From Gorsachius magnificus (taxonomy: Eukaryota > Chordata > Aves > Pelecaniformes > Ardeidae): DNA of 64,000 nt. This document shows, piece by piece, positions 37,501 to 52,500 of this stretch (positions are counted from its first letter, which is position 1; every line of letters begins with the position of its first letter). The stretch spans positions 103,969,311 to 104,033,310 of the forward strand of contig CM067082.1 in assembly GCA_034008185.1 (NCBI GenBank), in the 5' to 3' direction. The translations under genes and the position numbers were made by a program. Below the pieces are notes generated by a model. That model was not told the origin of the DNA. It ran no database searches and saw only the letters and a list, made by a program, of their open reading frames with translations.

Positions 37501-40500
37501 ACAGAAACTGGCAGGAAAACTTTGGCTAAAGGAAAAAAATACCTTTCTTGTCAGTCTGCCTGGTAGGTAGCTTTTTTTAATTACATAGATTATATGTTCT
37601 GAGCTAACTCTAGCACCGTATTTGAAAGAAAAAAGTGCTTGCACAGAAAAATTGCACAAATTTGGATAGCCCAGTACACAAAGGTAAAGAGTAAGTATGA
37701 AACCTTTCAGAAGAATGTTCAGAAGAAAACTTAAAAATGTTGAAATATTATTTTATGATGGAAGAGAGGATTGCAATATGGATTGAAGGACAGAAACATG
37801 CAATAAATATGGACTGAATAAAGACAAGATAACAGGGCTTTTTTTAACTGGGCACCACCAGCTACAAGTGACCTGAAATTCAGCAAATGCAGCAATTTTC
37901 AAAGAAAATGGCATATGTCAAAATCTGGCATAAAATTAATTTAGAGAGAAATGGCCCTAGAGTTACTTAACAGGCAGACAAATCCTTTCTAAAGACTCTC
38001 CAGCTAACTCCCTCTCACCACAAGGCAATCTACTCACAGTCCATTACAGCCACAGGTTCAGAGCCATGTAGTTATTGCCAAGGATCAGGCTGACTCTGAG
38101 ACAGTTTTACTGCTGCTGTGCTTACCAGAAGCAAAGCTGACAAGCTCTGCCTGACCTACATTAGCTGCATAGTGCGCATCAACTCAGTTCTTCCTCCACC
38201 ACATTCCTTTCTACACAGGAGCCCTACAGATGCTCCTCAAAAGGTCCCATGCAACCAGTTGTTTCGATTCCAACTCTCAATTCCAGTAGCTGGTAACTCT
38301 GATATTTTGTTTGTGGTATTACAAAATCATTTTGGTTCAGTGTTGCACCCCAGCTAACCAGCCCTAGAAGGATCAAAAGTGCAATACAGGAATATGCAAG
38401 TCTGGCTGCATAAGTCAATTCAAAATCATATATTTTAGCATTAGGTATGCCAAATGCAAGCACAATCTACAAATATTCACTGAAGCTTCTCTACATTTTG
38501 ACCCTTAGTTCTTGGAGCTCCCTAGGTTTTCCATTATTTGTGGTGTTTTGTCTCTCTTATCCCAGGTAGTGGAGAGCAGACCATTTTAAAACCCACTAAT
38601 TGTTATGCAAATTGTTAAAAAGATGACAGAAGCAGCAGCCAAGTGGCGAGCAAGGTTTAAACTGTTAAAGTTTTGAAAACTGTATTTGTCTCTAAAGAGA
38701 TTAAAAGCTTTAAAAATAATTTCAACTCTGTATAAAAACATATGATTGCTATGCCACTATGGATCAATATAGAGACCCAGGCAATTTTCACTTTGTTAAG
38801 AATAAGGAAATGATGAGTTTTTCAAGCTGTGATTACAGGTAAAAAATATTTTGTAAAAAAATTACACAATTGTATGCATAACAGTTTCTTATATGTTTAA
38901 TTAGTATTATTCATCATTATGCAAGTGAAGATGAAGTGGAGCTCATTTTCTAAAGAGAAAGACTGCAAAATGGTTTAAGTATTTAAATTGGGAGTGGCCT
39001 TCATTTCTTTGAGGTACACAGCATTCCTTGGGGAACAGGGGGCATCCATCTACTTCTAAAATGAAAAAATACCTTTCCCCCCATATTTGTTTCATACCCC
39101 TATTTTTTTATCTTTCCAATTAATTGTCTCCTGGAGATCAAACACCTCTTTGGTTATGGAGTCTATATTCTGCTGCATGCGTCGATTCTCCTGTAGTAAA
39201 TAGGATGAGGGAAGAATAAAAAAGGAAACAGAAGTAAGGAAACGAAAAAAACCCCAAGCATTCAAATAGATAAAGGAAATTAAATAGTAAAAGTCAATGA
39301 AAGAGTTTATGAGCATGAAGTTAAAGAAAAGTGCTATTAAGTGTAACATATTTCCCTTATGATTTCATGCAAGAGAATGGTAATTAATTTTATTCAATCA
39401 TGTAATGTTGATGGGAGAATTTACTGCAACTAGAGCTACTTTTCTTTAGTGACAGTTCCCATTGCAGACTGGGAATAACAGCCTTTCTTTAGGAAAAAAT
39501 AATTACCCTGTGGTTAATTTTGAGATACCTTCAAGTCCTGTTTGGAAGCAAACACTTATCTTAACAAGTGGTTTCATTAATAATTTACCTTCTTGAAAGT
39601 GTAAAGAAGGAAGTCTGAATCAAGCATCCAGGAAGTGAAATACAGCTGCTCACTGCTTTCTGATACTGTACTGATTCAGATCAAGTGTGGCCCTGTTTCT
39701 ATCTAACTAACAGTGCATTTTGCTGTTTGCCCTGCAGACATGACTGAAATTCTTTGCTATGCTCATATAATTATGTATAAACATGACATAAGAATTTTTA
39801 GGGCCACAGATAATTTTTTGCCTTCCTAATGAGTGAACTTGATTTTTCATTTGGGAATGGAAGACAATGTCTTTCTGTAAAAAGCTAAACGGCTTCAGCT
39901 AGATTATCTGTTAGTGTTAATATCTGGAGAAGTTACTCAAATAAATGGTAAATATGGGGCAAACTTTCATTATCTTTGAAGGGACTTCATGCATTTGGTG
40001 ACTATTCAACACACATATGCTACATTCTACCAAAGCAAACACTCCAGACACATCTATTGTATGTTCTTGATTCATGTACTTTTTTTTTTAAAAAAAACCA
40101 AAAGAACAAAAAACAAAGAAGAAAGTATAAAGTGTGGGTTGTTTTTTTTTCTTCACAGTGAAGTCAAAGAGAATCCTGAGCAAGTGACAGAGCTACAACC
40201 GGAACTTGCCAAGTTTTTGCTTGTCAGCACTAATCTGCAAAATACTCCTTCTTACGCTGATCTAACCCCTTTTCTTCTCCTAGTTAGTCATATCAACTCC
40301 AGTTCATAAAGCATATTATTTTCTCAGCAACCATAACAGATCTGGGACTTTCAGAAGTCTTTTGGAGTTACTGTATTACTGCCTGGAGAGCATGAGAACT
40401 TAATGGGGAAAGAAATCAATCAATGAAATATAATATTATACAGCATTTGAAAATCAGGTAGTGGAGACTTTGGCCCATACCCTTGAAATCATCAAGTTTA

Positions 40501-43500
40501 ACTGAAACCAAAAGGCAGTGGGAAAACTATGCACTACTAGAAATACAACTTACAGTGCTAGAACCAAAATCAATGGGAAATGGACACCTGCATATTGTTG
40601 ATAATACATATCTTTGTGGACCATTTTAAAATTAAGACTTATAATAGTGCTGGGATTTTAGGGCACATTTCTTCTGGAAAAAAAAAAAATCAAAGAGGGG
40701 AGAGGGGGAAGAAAAGAACATACTACATACCCAGCAACATGGTTAGGACCCAGTAACATGCTGACCAGTGTTGCTACATTTATGCTTAACTGGTAAGCAA
40801 ACAAACATTCGTTACTGCAAACTTCAGTGGTTGATGCTCACAAAACTCTGAAATAACTGAAAAGGAAACTCTTGGGAAAGGCAAAGAATAATATTTGGGA
40901 TTATTCATGCATCAGAACTTCTGGCTATGCAAAAATATTTTGGCCATACAAACATTAGCTCTGCCCTCACAAGGAAAGATACAAGGAACATTCATGAAAG
41001 AACCGCAATTCTCACAGGAATTAACAATTTTTCACATTTTAAAACCTTGCAGAGGCATTTTCAACTTTATAAATTGAGAGACTGATAGCTTAAATTCTAT
41101 CTACTAAAGCAAGAGAAATTATTTCTTAAAAATGCGAGATAATATTTAAGCCCATTCTGTGTATTGATGGCTGTTCCCATTCAAATTTTACACCAGATTT
41201 ATTCGCACAAGTTCTATTGTACACTCTCACATGAACATACCTCTATCAATTCATCTCTCTGTCGAAGGCCCTCTTTAAGTTCATCCAGCTTATGTTGTAG
41301 AACACTGCACGTGTGTTTCTGCCTTTCCAATTCCTAAATAAATAAATTCAAGATTTATTTTTGACTCTTGTTTTGAACAAAGTTTAAAAAAGTTAGTAAT
41401 AGTACTTAACATTGCCTAAGAAATTACTGCAACAATTTGAAAAATTCTACCTACTGAATGGCTAAAACAAAAAAAAAATATCACAGAATCGGTGTTTTAA
41501 GTTAAGTTCTCCAGATACTTACTATACAGAAGATTTTATTTAACAAAGTTTAGAGTGGAGAGAAAAGATGCCATAATATTAACAAGAAAAGCTCAGATAC
41601 TGAATTTATCTAAAATTACTGGAAAAAGCTGCCACACAGATCTTCCCTTCCCAAGAAAGTGAGACTGAAAATGTCCTATTTGATTCAAATGCATATTTTG
41701 CCATTAGTGTGTTGCATTAATTAAATGCAATTAATTTGTATTTAATTGGGGTGGGGGAGTGTTTTGGGGTTTGTTTGGGGTATGATTTTTTTTAAAAAAA
41801 ACAAAACACAATACTCAAAACATCTTTGGCCACTGCGATAGACAGACTTTTCTACTAATCCAAAAGTTTTCAACTGTTCTTATGAAGTAGTCCAGGCTTC
41901 TATGGTTTATTTTTCAAATTAGGAAAAAAAACCCAAAAGTCTTAAAAATCACTACCTTTGATTTCTCTTCATTCTCCCTATAGAACTCTGCTATCTGTTC
42001 TTCTTTCTCCTCAATGACGTCCTTTAGAGTATCCACTTGGTAAACCAAGTTGTTTTTCTCATTGTCTAGTTGAGCATTGGAAACCATAGCTTTCTTGTAC
42101 TTCTCTTCAACCTCAGCCAGTGAATCCTACAGATAGTAGAAAGGCTTTATATGTTAGTCTAACTTTTTAATGCATTGTTAAAATACCACCATAATACTGA
42201 AGAGTGCTATCTGTTATACAGTAAAATTATGCAACCATTTTTGTTTCTGAATTATTATCCATATCTTCTCTTCAGAAAACCAAGTCACAGTTCAATTTCC
42301 ATTATTCAGGTTAAGTCATACCACAGCAATGAAAAGTTACCATATCAAAAGTATGAAAATTACAAGATAATATTCCACTTGCAGTTTCTACTCTGCTACC
42401 TTCACAACTTAACTCATAGGGATAAACTAGTAATATCACAGCTTTGTATTTTCAGTGCATGCACAAGGAAACACTTCAGAATGAGGCACAAGTTTGACAA
42501 AGAAATCAAATGACTAAAAAAGATCACAGAAATATCTCTAAGAGTAGCTTTAACTTAATGCTCATTATTTAAGTAGTGCTGTATACCTCAGATCCAAAGT
42601 CTTAAGGTAGTCACACTTTTTAAGTAAGAATGATTCTCTGTTTAAGCAGACATTTTGTCTTCTTAGTAAGATTAAAAGAAAAGCATGTAAAAATTAACCT
42701 GCTGGATTCTCTACCTGGAAGTGCACATATGCCTTGCTATATAAGCTCTTATGCAATTCTCTCACATTTACCAAAATTATTTTTTTTTTCCTCAGTACTG
42801 TAACAGATGTCAACTATTCAAATACCAGACCAACTATCACTCCAGACACTTTTAAACATGCAATGATTTCAATATGCATGCTTTTAAAAAATACAAAAAT
42901 TGAGTTTCAGAGTCCTAATTTTAGAACTGAAAAAGAGCTATTAAGCCATTCCCTTTCCAAAACAGATCTGTGACCTACTACAAATCCTGTAGTATTTCAT
43001 GTAATCTGTTCTTTGAAGGCATAGCATAACAATTATGTTTAATTATTTCTATTATGACAGTACAAGTACTAGCACAGGAAGGGCACCAGGCTTGGGTTTT
43101 CTAGAAAATGGAACAGTAGGACTAAGATATTAGAGGAGAGGGTGGTAACAATCTAAGTTGCCCAAGAAAACCTACCACCACCCCCAACCCCTAATCCCAT
43201 GTTATAGATTTCCCTTTTGAGAAAGCTGTCCTTAAAGTACATATTTTAACTTTTATAATTTTATCATAGTCACATGTATTTATATCTTTCTGTTATACTC
43301 ACTAAATTCTGGAATTTTGTGCTGGAGAAAAACAGTATTTTAGAAACACCAGAAAAAATAACTTAAGGCATATCCTGACAGACTATATAAGAGACAAGAC
43401 AGTGACAGTAGTGAAAAGATAAGAAAGGTACCATTACAGTCTGGGAAGCAGTAAACAGTAAACAAGCTTCATGGTAAGACAGAATTAAAAAATAAAGACC

Positions 43501-46500
43501 AGATGTAAGTGCTTAAAAAAACCACTTTTTTACGATGGCATAAACAAGAGAAATCTTGTAAACACTGGTAAAACAAAATATCAGAGACAGTAAATCTTCC
43601 AAAGACTTTCAAAGAATAATTCAATTTAGAGGAAAAAAGGAAAATACTAGGATTAAAATGAATGCTATAGTCTTTTATGGGGAGATACAAAATTTAACAG
43701 GAATTACAACTAGGACAAAATTCCAATTTGGTGGTTTCTGTGAGCGTGGCGAGTGGAGTCATGCAGTAATTTAGGTTGGTAGAGATCTCTGGACACCACC
43801 TGGTCCGATCTCCTAATTCAACAGGGCCAACCAAGATCAGGCTGCTCACAGCTCATCTCCAGTTCATTTTTAAGTACCTCCAGGGATGTAGACTGCAGAA
43901 CCTGGCTGGATGACCTGTTCCAGTGTTTGACTGCCTGCCTCATGAAAAGTCTTTTTCTTGGGGTCTAATTGGAATTTCTGCCCTTACAATGCAACTACTG
44001 TTTGTTGCATCTTGCACTGTCACTGTCCACCTCTGAAAGGAGTCTGCCCTGTCTTCTCTACAGCCTCCTATTAGGCAGCTGAAAACACCAATGATACTGG
44101 TGCCCGCTTCCCCAAGACTATCAAATCCAGTTGTCCCAGCCTCTTATTGTACGCCATGTGCTCCAGGACTCCAGCCTTAAAGAGGAGACTAGGTTGGGGC
44201 TTAAAAGATTGGATTAAAATGCCATTAATCAACAAGTTAATGAGGGGAAAAAATCTGCAGTTATGGAAGAGGAATAAATTGATTTTGAGACAGAAGAGTA
44301 AGAACTGCTTCCCAGAAAGAAACCAAACTACACCTAAGAGTCTCTGACCAGTTAAAAAAAACCTGGAACATTGCTAGGGCTTCTTTGCAACTGTTTCTTC
44401 TTTCAGAATGAAGCATTACACATGCTCCCTGGGGTTCAAGAATTCCACGTAGCTTCAGTAATCTTCCAATTTGGTGAGAAATAACATATATTTGGAAGAA
44501 CTTCTTAAACACTTGAATGAGGCAGTGGGATGCCTAAGGATGAAGCAGTAGGAATTGGCTGGAATGAAAACGGATAAGGCTCTGCACATAACCTAAAGAT
44601 ATGAAGAAATACCACCCACAATTCTAGCAGTAAAGCCAAAGGGCTATGCAAATTAACCTGCTTGGCTAGAATGGGATGATAAAACCCAGCAAACATGAAG
44701 AGTGCTCTGTTAATTGCATAAAAGAAATATTTTGAGGAAAGAAAAAGGATGCCTTTCTAGTTGATACAAGGGAACGTAGAAAGAATCAACAAAATGGAAT
44801 CAAACTGAGATATGAAAAGATTTGAAGACCTAACTAAATCAGAACTGTCCACATTAGAGTTTATTCTGCTGACACCCAGCAGATTTGTAGCCAGGTAAAA
44901 ATCACACTCTTAGCAGCACGAGGGATGGGCAACCACAGAGATATGAAGGTAGTGTGATTGCAAATCACTGTTACTCAACCACTGAAAAAACACTTATAAG
45001 AAGTGTAAAAGCAGGTATCCTAGTAAGTCTTCTAACATAAACAAGACAAAACTGCTAAAGCAGAAGTGGAGAAAAAGGCAGTATCTTCCTAATTAGAAAG
45101 AAGGGCAAATTAACTTAGGAACGTATTATTCAGTATTAAGAGTAGCATAAAATGCAATTCAATTTTGTGAGCCAAGCACAGATCAAGATCTTACTGTCTA
45201 CTGCATACCTGTGCTCTTTACTTACTGTAATGGATTACAATAAATAATAACGTATTAGTAACAATCCAGAACAGTAGTCACAAAATGCTGGCAAACATGC
45301 AAAAGTGTGAGGGTTAGATCCATTCTGAAACTATGAAGCAATCTCACATTTTATTAAAATTTAGTACAATCATACCTATGTCTAATAATCTTGTAATCTC
45401 CTGCTCTTTGAAGTATTTTTAATATTCATATGGCAACATCATTAAAACAAGACGAACTTCATCTGAGCATATGGCCATCAGATTCAAAGTTACTTATCCT
45501 CTAAAGAGGAAATAATTTTTGCTACACTGAACAGCTCAAATTACATTATTTTCTCTTTACTATACCATCTAATGCTGCTTAATCAAGGAGATTCACGGAA
45601 GCTGTTAATACATCACTGTTACATGCTCTAGTACAACTGACATTCATTAAATTCAGTCTGTCTTTATATAAAGCAAATATGGAAAGATATCTTTACTTCT
45701 ACATGGAACCATTCACTATTAGATAACAGAAAAGAGAACAAATACCCTGAAAAATATTTGTAAGCCACATCATTTGGTGTATTCTGTTTCCCTTTAACAC
45801 AGAAGAGGGGAAAATAATCATACTTTAAATTAACTTCAAATTCTTAATTGTGTGAAAACTTACAAAAGAAAAGTATACATACTAATTTAAACAAGTCAAA
45901 ACAAAGACAAATCTCATTAACCTAATACTGAAAACACCAACCTATAATTTAGACACAGATAATGGGAATGTAAACCACACATATAAAAAAAATAATGGCA
46001 AAGGATTAAAACAAAATTAATCTTCTCCTGCAAGCAATATGTCTGCCCAGATTCATTTCAGTGCATCTGCCAGAATTATTACTTTGATTTTGCTTTATAA
46101 AGATGTAGCATTTGCTGAAACTTGGAAGACTAATTCTTAATTTCTTAAGTTCTTTGTCATTAACTATAACCCATTTCTTTCTTCCCCATTCAATACATAG
46201 TAATTATTCTGAATATCCATTTATTTGCTAAAAAAACTCTGAAAAATATAAATTGAACTTATCATCTTACCAGAAAGTTCTGCTAAAAATATGAAAGTTT
46301 AATACTATTTTAAAATAAACCAAATAATGAACATACACTATCTCATGTACATTTATATTGTATCTTAATAATTTACTCATGTGACAAATTTAAGCTGATG
46401 CTCTCTATGCATTAAAAGTTAAATACATGCTTTAAAGAAATTTCAAAACTTGTTAGTAAAGCCTTATAGAGTTAGTGGAACCAGTGGTGTCTCCATTACC

Positions 46501-49500
46501 CAAAAATACCCATACAGAATGCATGCTTGGGAGGAGCCCTGATACCTTTAGTTCTTTAAGTCCCTGCATGTATCTCCCTTCTACATCGTGTATCTGGTCC
46601 TTAAGATCATAGATATCCTGCAGGACATAGGAATGAACCATTGCATAAGAAGTATGGGGAGATAATTTGTAGTCGAAAAAGCATTAAAATGTTTACACGC
46701 AATTCTGTCAAATGCCAAAGCCTGCAGTAATTCACAGAAATAATTAATTCACAACTTGATGGAAAATAAGATTTTATTTATATCCCTGAATCCAAGCCAT
46801 CTCAAATAGGACAGAACTGTTTCAAATTTGAAATAAACAGAGTCTTATTTTAATATAAGCTAAACTGTTAGCACTATAAATATTTATGAACACAACAAAT
46901 ACAATTACCAAGATAAATACAGATAAATAAATCTTTCATGATTACAAAGTACATCCTCATAACTTTTTCTTACTATTAGAAAACGAGAAGTTCTATAGGA
47001 AGGGAAAAATCTTCCTAACCACAAATACAATTTTAAACTAGCTCTAAATTCTCTGAAAATGCAGTTTACCCGTAATTCACTGAGGGAGGCATCAGGATCC
47101 ACCAAACTGCTTGTGTCTCCACTTCCTCTCCTAGATGAGTTGCCACTCAGAGGAGTTGTGCTTATTGAATTGCGAGATGATGGCTTGAAAAGGGAAAAAC
47201 ACTGTATCAGGAATCATACTGTCAGTTCTGGTACACTTTACATTACCCTTTATGAATTGCTACACAGTCATAGAACACTTTTCTCTCTTGTTTTTAACAT
47301 TTCTTAATATTAGCTTATAGACAACATATTCCATTGATTATTTTCCAGCACTTCTGTTTCTTCTTGGTGAAATGTTGGTTTCTCTTGGATGACTTATCAG
47401 TTATCACGTTACAGTTCTGAGTCTTCTGTTCAGAAGACTTTCATGAGGAGGCTGTTAGTGCTGAAAAACTGTAGACGTTTAAAATATATCTAAAAATTGT
47501 AATTTCTGCCACACAGGATTCAGAAGAAAGTCTCCAGTGAAATCTAGTATATGAATTTATAGCCCTAGCCTCTTAAAATTCAACCTTTCCTGCTAAATAT
47601 TTCTCACACAGAAAATAAATTCTATAGGAAACTAGTACTTGCTAAAAGTAAAACAAAGAATAAAATTCTTTCCTCGGGAAATAGAAGATGTAAAGCATTA
47701 ATTTTGTAGATAAAAAAATATGTCCAAAAATATCTCTTTGAAAGCTCTTAGAAATGACCAAAATGCCCTCTACTAAAAACACACAGCATTTATACTTTTG
47801 GAACTATTTTAATACTTGTAAATTTATGGCTGAACACTGACTTTCAGTAATTTTTAAATTAAAAACTCTTACCCTTGAAAATATTTCTGAATGTGATTTT
47901 TCACTCTTTTCTTCCAGCTGAAAGAGAAAAGGGAAAGTGATCACAATACACGTTTTTCAGTAAGGGACTACTGAATCACTATCTTCCATTCAAAAATACT
48001 AAGAAATATTTAAGAATTAAAAAATGAAACAATGAAAAAAAAATAAATTCGAGAAGTTAGCTTAGATCAAGACATGAAAAAAAATATTCAGCCTGAAAAA
48101 GTAGTTTTTACCTCAATTGTAAAATAAATGAATGCTTGTAAAAAAAAAAAGTTTCCAGCTTTTTCTTTACATTTTAAAAACGTCATTACCAATACTAAAG
48201 TACTGATCAACAAAACATATTTCACTATTTTGAATTTCAACAGGGTAGTGACTACAACACTTGGTGGCATAACAAACATGAAGCTTCATGCAAGTGCACT
48301 TCAGACAATCACTGACACCAGTGTGAATCTCCTAGTTATCAGAAAATGCATTTGTTCCTTCAATCTCTTTGGTGAAAGCTGCGAATACATCAGGACAAAA
48401 GCAATTCAGGTAAAAGCTCTAGATCTAAAGTGTACTTTAATAGCAACCTACAAAAGAATTTCAATTCAATTCATATTTTATATATTGAAGCCCAAGCGAA
48501 AGAGCTACCATTCCCCTCTTCTTATTTAAGAAACTCTGATATCGCAAATGTGTATTGTAGATTTCCATATTTTGTATATTTCTATGAATCAATATAGGTA
48601 GAATTAAATGAAGACATTAACATGTTGCTGTATTTCCTAAAATGAGTATGATACCTTGAGTATGGTATCACAAACATCTGGCTTCTCCAAAACCACCTTT
48701 TTTTCCTCCTAGCCCAGGGACAAGAGATTTAGAAGTCTGCTACAATCACAGGAGAAACAAATGCTACTTTATGAGATTCTTTCTTTTTCCTTTTACTGTG
48801 GTTTCTACATTGCCTTTCCATGGCAAACTCACCATCTCCAATGATGTACTGAAATTGCAAACCGCACATTATTTGTCACCACTGTGACAATAAAATGTTA
48901 AGAATCCAACTGATCTGCAGTATCAATTTAGAAAAACTTAAATAAGAAAGCAATTTTGGAATCCAATAATACATAATAATGATGATAATAAAAGCAACTG
49001 AGAAGTTAGCATAACTGCCAGTCTCAGCCTCCACATTTTCTTTTAGTAGAGCATTAATTTCAGACAAGCAGGTTTATTAGAGAGGAAAAGGCTAAAATAC
49101 AAACTGGAGAAACGATTGGTCTACGGCAGGCTTTGAGCATCTACAGACAATAAATACTGTGCGTTATTACAATACAAGTTACATATCATTATTAAGAGTA
49201 TTAAATCGTCTAAATGCAGGATCACAGAAACAGTGGTTGTAGGGGTACTCCAGCAGTCACCCAGTCCAGCCTCCCTTGCAAAGCAGAACTGCTGCCAACA
49301 GTCCAGGTTAGCTGTGGCTTTATCTAGCTAAGTCTCACCAGCTCCCAAGGAGGGAGGTTCTCCAGCCCTGCCGTAACCTGTCAGAATGCAACACTAACCT
49401 TCTCCTGCAGCTTCTTGCAGTGGCTCGTCTCAACCACCCCTAAGCTGCAGTGAGAGACTGCTGCCCCTCGTTGCACTGCTTGGTTCGGGCATGAAGAGCC

Positions 49501-52500
49501 TGGCTCTTACCTGATCAAGCAGTTGCGAGCTGCTGATCACCACATTAGCATCCCCTTTGACCAACTAAATAAGCCCAGTTCCCTCAACCTCTCCTCCTAC
49601 TGCATGTGCTAACACTGACTGCTATTTCAAAGACATGCCTAAGGACAGGATTTTCCCTATTTTTTCCACTATTAAACACAAAAGTTTTGACCACAAGTAA
49701 CAAGAGCTTCTAGAAATTATAGCAGCAATAAAGAGAAAGCAGCTAGGTTTGTTGTAAACAATGTTCAGACTTAAAGGGATGCACAAGAAAACCGTCATGA
49801 TTTTCCTGTAACACGCTGTATTGACTTGGGATTCAGTACAAGGGCATAGCCAACTAACAAGTGCTCCACTAATGGATCTTGACAAAATCTCATCCTGGAT
49901 GAATGAACACTAAACCGCACTAACGAGGGCACTGTTTTAAGTATTTATTTTTGTGACTAAACCAAGTAGTAGTATTCCAAAAATACACAAGAGACTTACA
50001 CGTTAATTTTCACAAGAAAATACTTCCCAGTGTTTTACATTTGAGAGATGCTTAAGCTTATCACACAGACAAAATGTGAAGTGTTAACACTTGTCACATG
50101 CTTCTAGCAACAGGCAAAATCCCCTCTAAAACAAAGCAGCATGCTTTTTAAAAATTCAGACTGAAGACATTTTTATACAAAAAAACAGCCCCAACCCCTC
50201 CACAAACATATGTGCCATTAAATAACTCTGAATGCTTTTACAGTATTTACCCTTTCAGAGTATGAAAAGAAAATCGATGGTTAGTAAGTTTGCTGTATTC
50301 ACCACCGTATAACAAGAATTACACTCACACTATTCAAACCTTGGACATCATCTGCATCGGAAACAATGCTTCCCCTGCGGTTGGAACGACTAAAATAGTC
50401 AGCAGCAGTTTCACTTTGATCAGAAAAATCAGAGGACTTTAAAAGATAAGGAGAAGGATGAAAGAGAACTGAAGATGATACTACAGAATGAACAGAAGTT
50501 TATTTTAAAAGAAGAAACAGGAAATCCTAACTGAAATCTCCATTATTGCTATTTATTCTAGCTTGTCTAACAGCTTAACAGTTGTAACATCTTAATTACT
50601 CTTTTAGATCTTTGCTACTTTAAATGTGTCTACATGAATAAAACATGCCACACTGATATGAATTCTTCAGCCAGCATATGCATTGTTTTAAAACACTCTC
50701 TTCACACGTTTAGTATTCCTATAGCTTACTGTGTCTAAAACTAAAAACAATGAACATTTATTATTGATTCGTTTTCCTCATTTGGAGTAATATAAAAAAA
50801 TACTATAGGAGATACAAAAGGGTTTAGTACTAATATAGTGCCAAACACAAGCTACAAGAATTACCATTTTTTTTTAAAGAAAAAACAGGTTTGTAGATCA
50901 TAAAAAAATCAGAAGCTGACAAATAAAAGTTACTCTACAAATACTTTTCTCTACAAATGTCTTTTCTTCAAATCAACACAATCCCAACACTACTAATTAT
51001 GAATATGATCTGGGCTTCCCCTCATTCATAATTTTAAGAGGCCTTACAATAGAAGACAAGATTACTCCCCAAAGCTATGCGTCACACAGGCACCTAAAAA
51101 AGTGAGGAAAAAATGCTAATGCTACACATCACTGATAAAAAAGGCAGAATATGTCTAACCACATTAGAGTCATTACAATGCCATGAGAATTCAAGTGAAA
51201 GATTTAATGCATTTAAAACTATTTAATTAGTAGGTTTATCAAAAGTGTTGTATTGATAACATTCTACTTCAAAAGGCAGAAAGTTACTGTAAACATCGTA
51301 TTTAGTTTTTAAAGTGATTATATGGAAAAAAAAATCCTTAAATGAGCAGGTTGGAAATATTTTGTCCTTATCCCATTTTCACCATCGTAAAAAGTAATTT
51401 TTAATTTTCTTTGTAGTTGAGGTACGAGTGATGTAGCCTTGTCTTATTCCAATTAAAAGACAGCAAGTTGCTTTTTATGCAAATGTGTCCAGTTACATAT
51501 AAAATTGTTTGCTGATGAACACCTGTCTTGGATTATGCATGCTTAAGACTGCAGAATTTGTGGGCTTTGTTATTGCTTTGATTATGTTCTATTTCTCTGA
51601 CAAAGAATTTTCCAGCTATACCTACATTTTAAATAATATCTTTATTTTTTAAAAATAACAAAGTAAATAAGTTTTCACAAAGTCAGCTAAACTTTATTTC
51701 ACTTGCATTTCACAAAGTATAAAGATGCTGAACAGAATTCTGCTTATATGAAATACGCTTACAGCAAAAGAACAACTTGAGGGCTACAAATGTAATCTAT
51801 GACAACACTGTGCTCTTTTTCATTCAAAACCAACTTATCTTTGCTGTTAAAAAGTCCATATGTCTGATAAACCTTACTGTTCCTCCTTCTATACCTTTTG
51901 CAATTCTAATATCTTTCTCAAAAGGTTTATCAAAACCAATACAGTTTAAGACAGAGATGCACCATACAGATTTTCACCAGTGTTTTCTACTGTTTCTGTC
52001 TTCTCTCTTACTTACTCTTTCAATTTCCAGTGAGTACTGAGTTGACTTCCAATGCACTACCCAGAGTGAAACCAAAATATTAACCATAGAAACAGTAGAA
52101 AGTGAAAAGTAGAAAGTTAAGTTATTAATAAGATTTTTACTTCACCTGATCTATAACCCTTTCAGAATAATTTCATTAGACGAATACTTTGAACATTCAC
52201 TACTGTGAATGAATGGTACCTTGGCATTATTGGTATCACAGATACATACTGAGATCTGATATATATATATTCCTATATATGTATAAAAACATATGCTTTT
52301 AAGAAACAATTCTTAACATGAAGAGAAACTAAGGAGACAAGTAGTATTTTCACGGTTCAAGAGACTTTAGAGATGGATGTTAATACTGCTTAGGTTTTGG
52401 AACTTCATAAAGCAACAGCAAAATTCCCTTTTCCTACACCCTCAAAAATTCACTCTGACATCTTTTGTAGCTAAAACCACCCAGTCTCTGACAAATCTGG

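Noticed and set aside
48128..48529. 133-codon plus-strand open frame in an LRRFIP2 intron
   Set aside because: No domain, no start or splice context, and AT-rich composition. A frame of this length is expected by chance in 64 kb.
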